From: Chloroflexota bacterium
GTDB taxonomy: Bacteria; Chloroflexota; Anaerolineae; Anaerolineales; Villigracilaceae
Assembly (NCBI GenBank): GCA_021812905.1
Contig: JAKAMM010000078.1
Span: forward strand, 1-7,383
Direction of reading: 5' to 3'
DNA: 7,383 nucleotides
Part shown: piece by piece, positions 5,716 through 7,383 of the stretch
Layout: each line of letters opens with the position of its first letter
Numbering within the stretch: the stretch's first letter is position 1
Notes under the pieces: generated by a model
The model's input: the letters and a program-made list of their open reading frames with translations, nothing else
Databases searched by the model: none
What the model was told of the DNA's origin: nothing
Position numbers and translations under genes: made by a program

Positions 5716-6728
5716 TACTTAACCTTTGCGAGAGACTCTGTCAATTGATCTGCGGGAAGCTGGACAAATCCAGCCGTTGCCACAAACTGTTGACCGTCTG
5801 TCAGAATCCACTCGATAAAGGTCTGCGTCAGACCGGATGGTTTGCCGTTGGTGACTACGTTCAAATCGCGGGCGGGAGGGGATGGATATTTACCGGTCGC
5901 GACCGCATCCACGGCCCGGGCCTTGGATTTGATCACTTCGTCTGCGCCAGCCAGGCCATCGCCATTTGCATCAATCGGTAGAACCATTGCCCCGGCCACA
6001 GCCTCGCCCGTTGAATTGTCAAACGCATAACCTAAATTGTTATAACCGATGCCCAGCGGGTCCTTAATGACCGCTTCGAGTAAACCGGGATCACCGTTCA
6101 CGCCCACGCCATTCAAATCATCCTGCTTTTTGCCGCCCATGAACTTGGCCCACGCATCCGCCGCGCCCGCTGAGTCGGAACGCGTGTAAACGTGGATCTC
6201 GTCGGTGATCTCAGGCTTGCCGACCACTTCGCCCCAGGTCTTGATTTCGCCAGTGATGAAAATCTTGATGAACATATCCTTGGATACGCTCTTGGCGAGC
6301 AGATCATTGATGACCGGATTCTGCGCGTTGACGATTGGAAAAACCGCGTCTTTCACGACTGCAACCGCGTACGCGCCTTTGGCCTCTTCCTCACTGGTAA
6401 CACTGCGCGAGACCATGCCAATATCCACCGCGCCGGACAGCGCGTCGGTCATGCCTTTGCCCGCGCCGCCGGCTGAAACGTCGAAGGTAACTTTGGGATG
6501 AAGCTTCTGGAATTCCTCGGCCCACAGCGTCATCATCGGGTAGAGGGCGAACGCGCCCGAGATGGCGATGTTGCCTTCCAAAGTGTCGGCGGGGGCGAGG
6601 GCAGGAGCATCAGTTGCGGGTGCGCCGTTTGAAACGGGGGCCGTTGTCGGGGCGGGCGGGCCGCAGGCGGTCAAGATCAGTGAGAATGCTATAACGACTG
6701 TCAACAGAGTTAGGGTAAGTTTTTGCAT
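5715..6728 (-). CDS. pstS: Phosphate-binding lipoprotein PstS
   Basis: High-affinity phosphate-binding protein that delivers phosphate to PstC/PstA; 337 residues. Residues 1-21 are a lipoprotein signal with lipobox L-T-A-C22, so the mature protein is lipid-anchored. A low-complexity Ala/Pro/Thr linker (about 23-50) tethers the binding domain. Family-type ligand-pocket motifs are S57-G-A-F-A-L-Y-P, S85-A-G-G-A-G-K-G, V101-D-I-G-M-V-S-R and R183-S-D-S-A-G-A. A 12-residue EF-hand-like loop, D253-ANGDGLAGAD-E264, has acidic or Asn residues at loop positions 1, 3, 5 and 12 and Gly at 6, suggesting bound calcium; it precedes YPSPPARDL (281-289). Start ATG has GGAG at a good distance. It is the first gene of the pst operon, overlapping pstC by one base. 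Binding of phosphate rather than another oxyanion is inferred from the operon. Confidence 0.95.
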   Translation of the reverse strand: MQKLTLTLLTVVIAFSLILTACGPPAPTTAPVSNGAPATDAPALAPADTLEGNIAISGAFALYPMMTLWAEEFQKLHPKVTFDVSAGGAGKGMTDALSGAVDIGMVSRSVTSEEEAKGAYAVAVVKDAVFPIVNAQNPVINDLLAKSVSKDMFIKIFITGEIKTWGEVVGKPEITDEIHVYTRSDSAGAADAWAKFMGGKKQDDLNGVGVNGDPGLLEAVIKDPLGIGYNNLGYAFDNSTGEAVAGAMVLPIDANGDGLAGADEVIKSKARAVDAVATGKYPSPPARDLNVVTNGKPSGLTQTFIEWILTDGQQFVATAGFVQLPADQLTESLAKVK

Positions 6729-6753
6729 ATTTTATCTCCAATTGGTTTTATAT

Positions 6754-6771
6754 ATTATAAAGTCCATAGTA
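6754..6771 (-). promoter_or_regulatory. Probable pst operon promoter with shared regulatory element
   Basis: A perfect TATAAT on the minus strand (6754-6759) lies 25 bases before the pstS ATG, giving a start near 6747 and a leader of about 20 bases. No good -35 box is present at 17 bases (AAGACT), as in activator-dependent promoters. Overlapping and just upstream of the -10 is TACTATGGACTTTAT (6757-6771), which recurs with one mismatch before the Rrf2 gene. The region from TGG to CCA (6742-6765) is an imperfect dyad. I see no Pho-box direct repeats. Confidence 0.55.
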
Positions 6772-6789
6772 CAAGTAGTCTTTTCGGCC

Positions 6790-6814
6790 AAAAAAAACCG
6801 CCTTTCGCAGGGCG
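6790..6814 (-). terminator. Probable terminator after the Rrf2 gene
   Basis: On the minus strand a short stem (CGCC 6811-6814 with GGCG 6799-6802, loop of 8) is followed by G and then eight T residues (6790-6797). It starts 13 bases after the stop codon. The stem is weak and the U-run strong, so read-through into the pst operon is plausible. Confidence 0.5.
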
Positions 6815-6827
6815 TCCTTGAACATGC

Positions 6828-7286
6828 CTATCTTTTTATGCCAAGCTTTTTGCGGACAGCGGTCTGTCGCTTGGTTACATCAGCCAAGCTGGTGTTATCG
6901 AGAATATCTGCGATGGCGTTACGCACATCGCCCATCACCAGTCGCAGGCCGCAAGTCTGTTCATCGGGGCATCCGCATGGCTCATAAGACATTTGGCTGA
7001 CACACTTGATCGGCGCCACCGGGCCATCCAGCACGCGGAAGATTTGGCCGAGCGTGATCTCACTGGCCGGCCTGGCCAGGTAATACCCGCCGCCAACGCC
7101 CATCTTGCTGTGGAGCATGCCTGCGTTCTTGAGCGCAAGCAAAATTTGCTCAAGGAACTTGGCTGAGATCTGCTCGCGTTCCGCGATCTCCCTAATTTGC
7201 ACCACCGGCATGGCGTTCTTCTCGGCGGGTTCTGCCAGAACGATCATTGCCCGTAAGCCGTATTCACCGCGTTTGGAAAGTCGCAT
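6828..7286 (-). CDS. Rrf2-family transcriptional regulator, probable Fe-S sensor
   Basis: A 152-residue Rrf2-family repressor/activator (relatives: IscR, NsrR, CymR). Residues 1-75 form the winged helix-turn-helix: MRLSKRGEYGLRAMIVLA opening, recognition helix around ISAKFLEQILLALKNAG (40-56), and the wing G63-VGGGYYLARP. A dimerisation helix follows (about 117-132). The cysteines are C95, C104, C106 and C112; the C106-x5-C112 pair has the spacing of IscR/NsrR cluster ligands, but C95 is further away than in those proteins. An Fe-S cluster is therefore likely but of undefined type, possibly sensing redox, iron-sulfur status or nitric oxide. The start ATG has only a weak AGAAAG ribosome-binding site. 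It is upstream of and codirectional with the pst operon, and its own promoter carries two operator-like sites. Targets are unknown; there are no suf or isc genes here. Confidence 0.93.
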   Translation of the reverse strand: MRLSKRGEYGLRAMIVLAEPAEKNAMPVVQIREIAEREQISAKFLEQILLALKNAGMLHSKMGVGGGYYLARPASEITLGQIFRVLDGPVAPIKCVSQMSYEPCGCPDEQTCGLRLVMGDVRNAIADILDNTSLADVTKRQTAVRKKLGIKR

Positions 7287-7301
7287 GTCTGTCTTTCTGC
7301 C

Positions 7302-7329
7302 TAAAGTATACTATTACAATGGACTTTAT
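7302..7329 (-). promoter_or_regulatory. Candidate operator in the Rrf2 gene leader
   Basis: Plus-strand TACAATGGACTTTAT (7315-7329) matches 14 of 15 bases of the element at the pstS promoter. It starts at the expected transcription start of the Rrf2 gene. It also contributes to an inverted repeat, TAAAGT (7302-7307) with ACTTTA (7323-7328), 15 bases apart. Position and symmetry fit autorepression; binding is inferred. Confidence 0.45.
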
Positions 7330-7336
7330 TGCTTAT

Positions 7337-7365
7337 ATTATATTTCAGCGGTTGAATTTTGTCAA
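7337..7365 (-). promoter_or_regulatory. Perfect consensus sigma-70 promoter of the Rrf2 gene
   Basis: On the minus strand TTGACA (7360-7365), a 17-base spacer and TATAAT (7337-7342) match the housekeeping consensus in every position. Transcription would start near 7330, leaving a leader of about 44 bases. So strong a core promoter before a regulator gene suggests that expression is set by repression. Confidence 0.85.
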
Positions 7366-7370
7366 CCGCT
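7347..7370. promoter_or_regulatory. Inverted repeat over the -35 box of the Rrf2 promoter
   Basis: AGCGGTTGA (7347-7355) and TCAACCGCT (7362-7370) form a perfect 9-bp inverted repeat with a 6-base centre. The -35 hexamer lies partly in one arm and partly in the centre. No T-run follows on either strand, so an operator is more likely than a terminator. The window ends 13 bases further on, with no other feature visible. Confidence 0.5.
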
Positions 7371-7383
7371 CTAGCACTACAAC

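Noticed and set aside
6729..6827. Pho box before pstS
   Set aside because: I looked for paired 7-base direct repeats of the CTGTCAT or TTAAC type at 11-base spacing and found none.
6192..6987. Plus-strand open frames opposite pstS and the Rrf2 gene
   Set aside because: They are mirror frames of well-supported genes, with no family resemblance.

Overview
The window holds eight genes, all read from the minus strand, with short gaps and no RNA gene, CRISPR array or insertion sequence that I can see. In transcription order (high to low coordinate) they are: an Rrf2-family iron-sulfur regulator; the phosphate ABC transporter pstS-pstC-pstA-pstB; a full-length NfeD-type membrane serine protease; lipoyl synthase (lipA); and rubrerythrin. 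The probable source is a bacterium of the Chloroflexota, class Anaerolineae. I base that on the style of the PstS lipoprotein (a Cys-Gly-Pro-Pro start followed by a low-complexity Ala/Pro/Thr linker), the form of the LipA and NfeD proteins, moderate GC, consensus sigma-70 promoters and abundant perfect palindromes between genes. This is a judgement from memory, not a search. Rubrerythrin points to an anaerobic or microaerophilic life.

Region by region: 7287-7383 carries a perfect consensus promoter (TTGACA, 17 bases, TATAAT) for the Rrf2 gene, with an inverted repeat over the -35 box and a second site just after the expected transcription start. The Rrf2 gene ends in a weak-stem, U-rich terminator. 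The pst genes then form a tight operon: pstS/pstC share one base (TAATG), pstC/pstA share four (ATGA), and pstA/pstB are 11 bases apart. No phoU follows; a 16-bp-arm palindrome begins at the pstB stop codon. nfeD follows with its own TATAAT almost at its start codon. Its 3' end contains a likely promoter for lipA and a second long palindrome. lipA ends in degenerate 7-base tandem repeats and a strong terminator. Rubrerythrin has its own extended -10 promoter, a small palindrome at the expected start site, and a strong terminator at the left edge.

How the genes fit together: PstS captures phosphate outside the membrane, PstC and PstA form the channel and PstB powers uptake. NfeD, LipA and rubrerythrin look like separate transcription units for membrane-protein quality control, lipoate cofactor synthesis and peroxide detoxification. 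A 15-base element (14 of 15 identical) appears in both the pstS and the rrf2 promoter regions. This suggests, as inference, that the Rrf2 protein controls both itself and phosphate uptake. That is the most interesting lead here; most of the remainder is ordinary housekeeping content.
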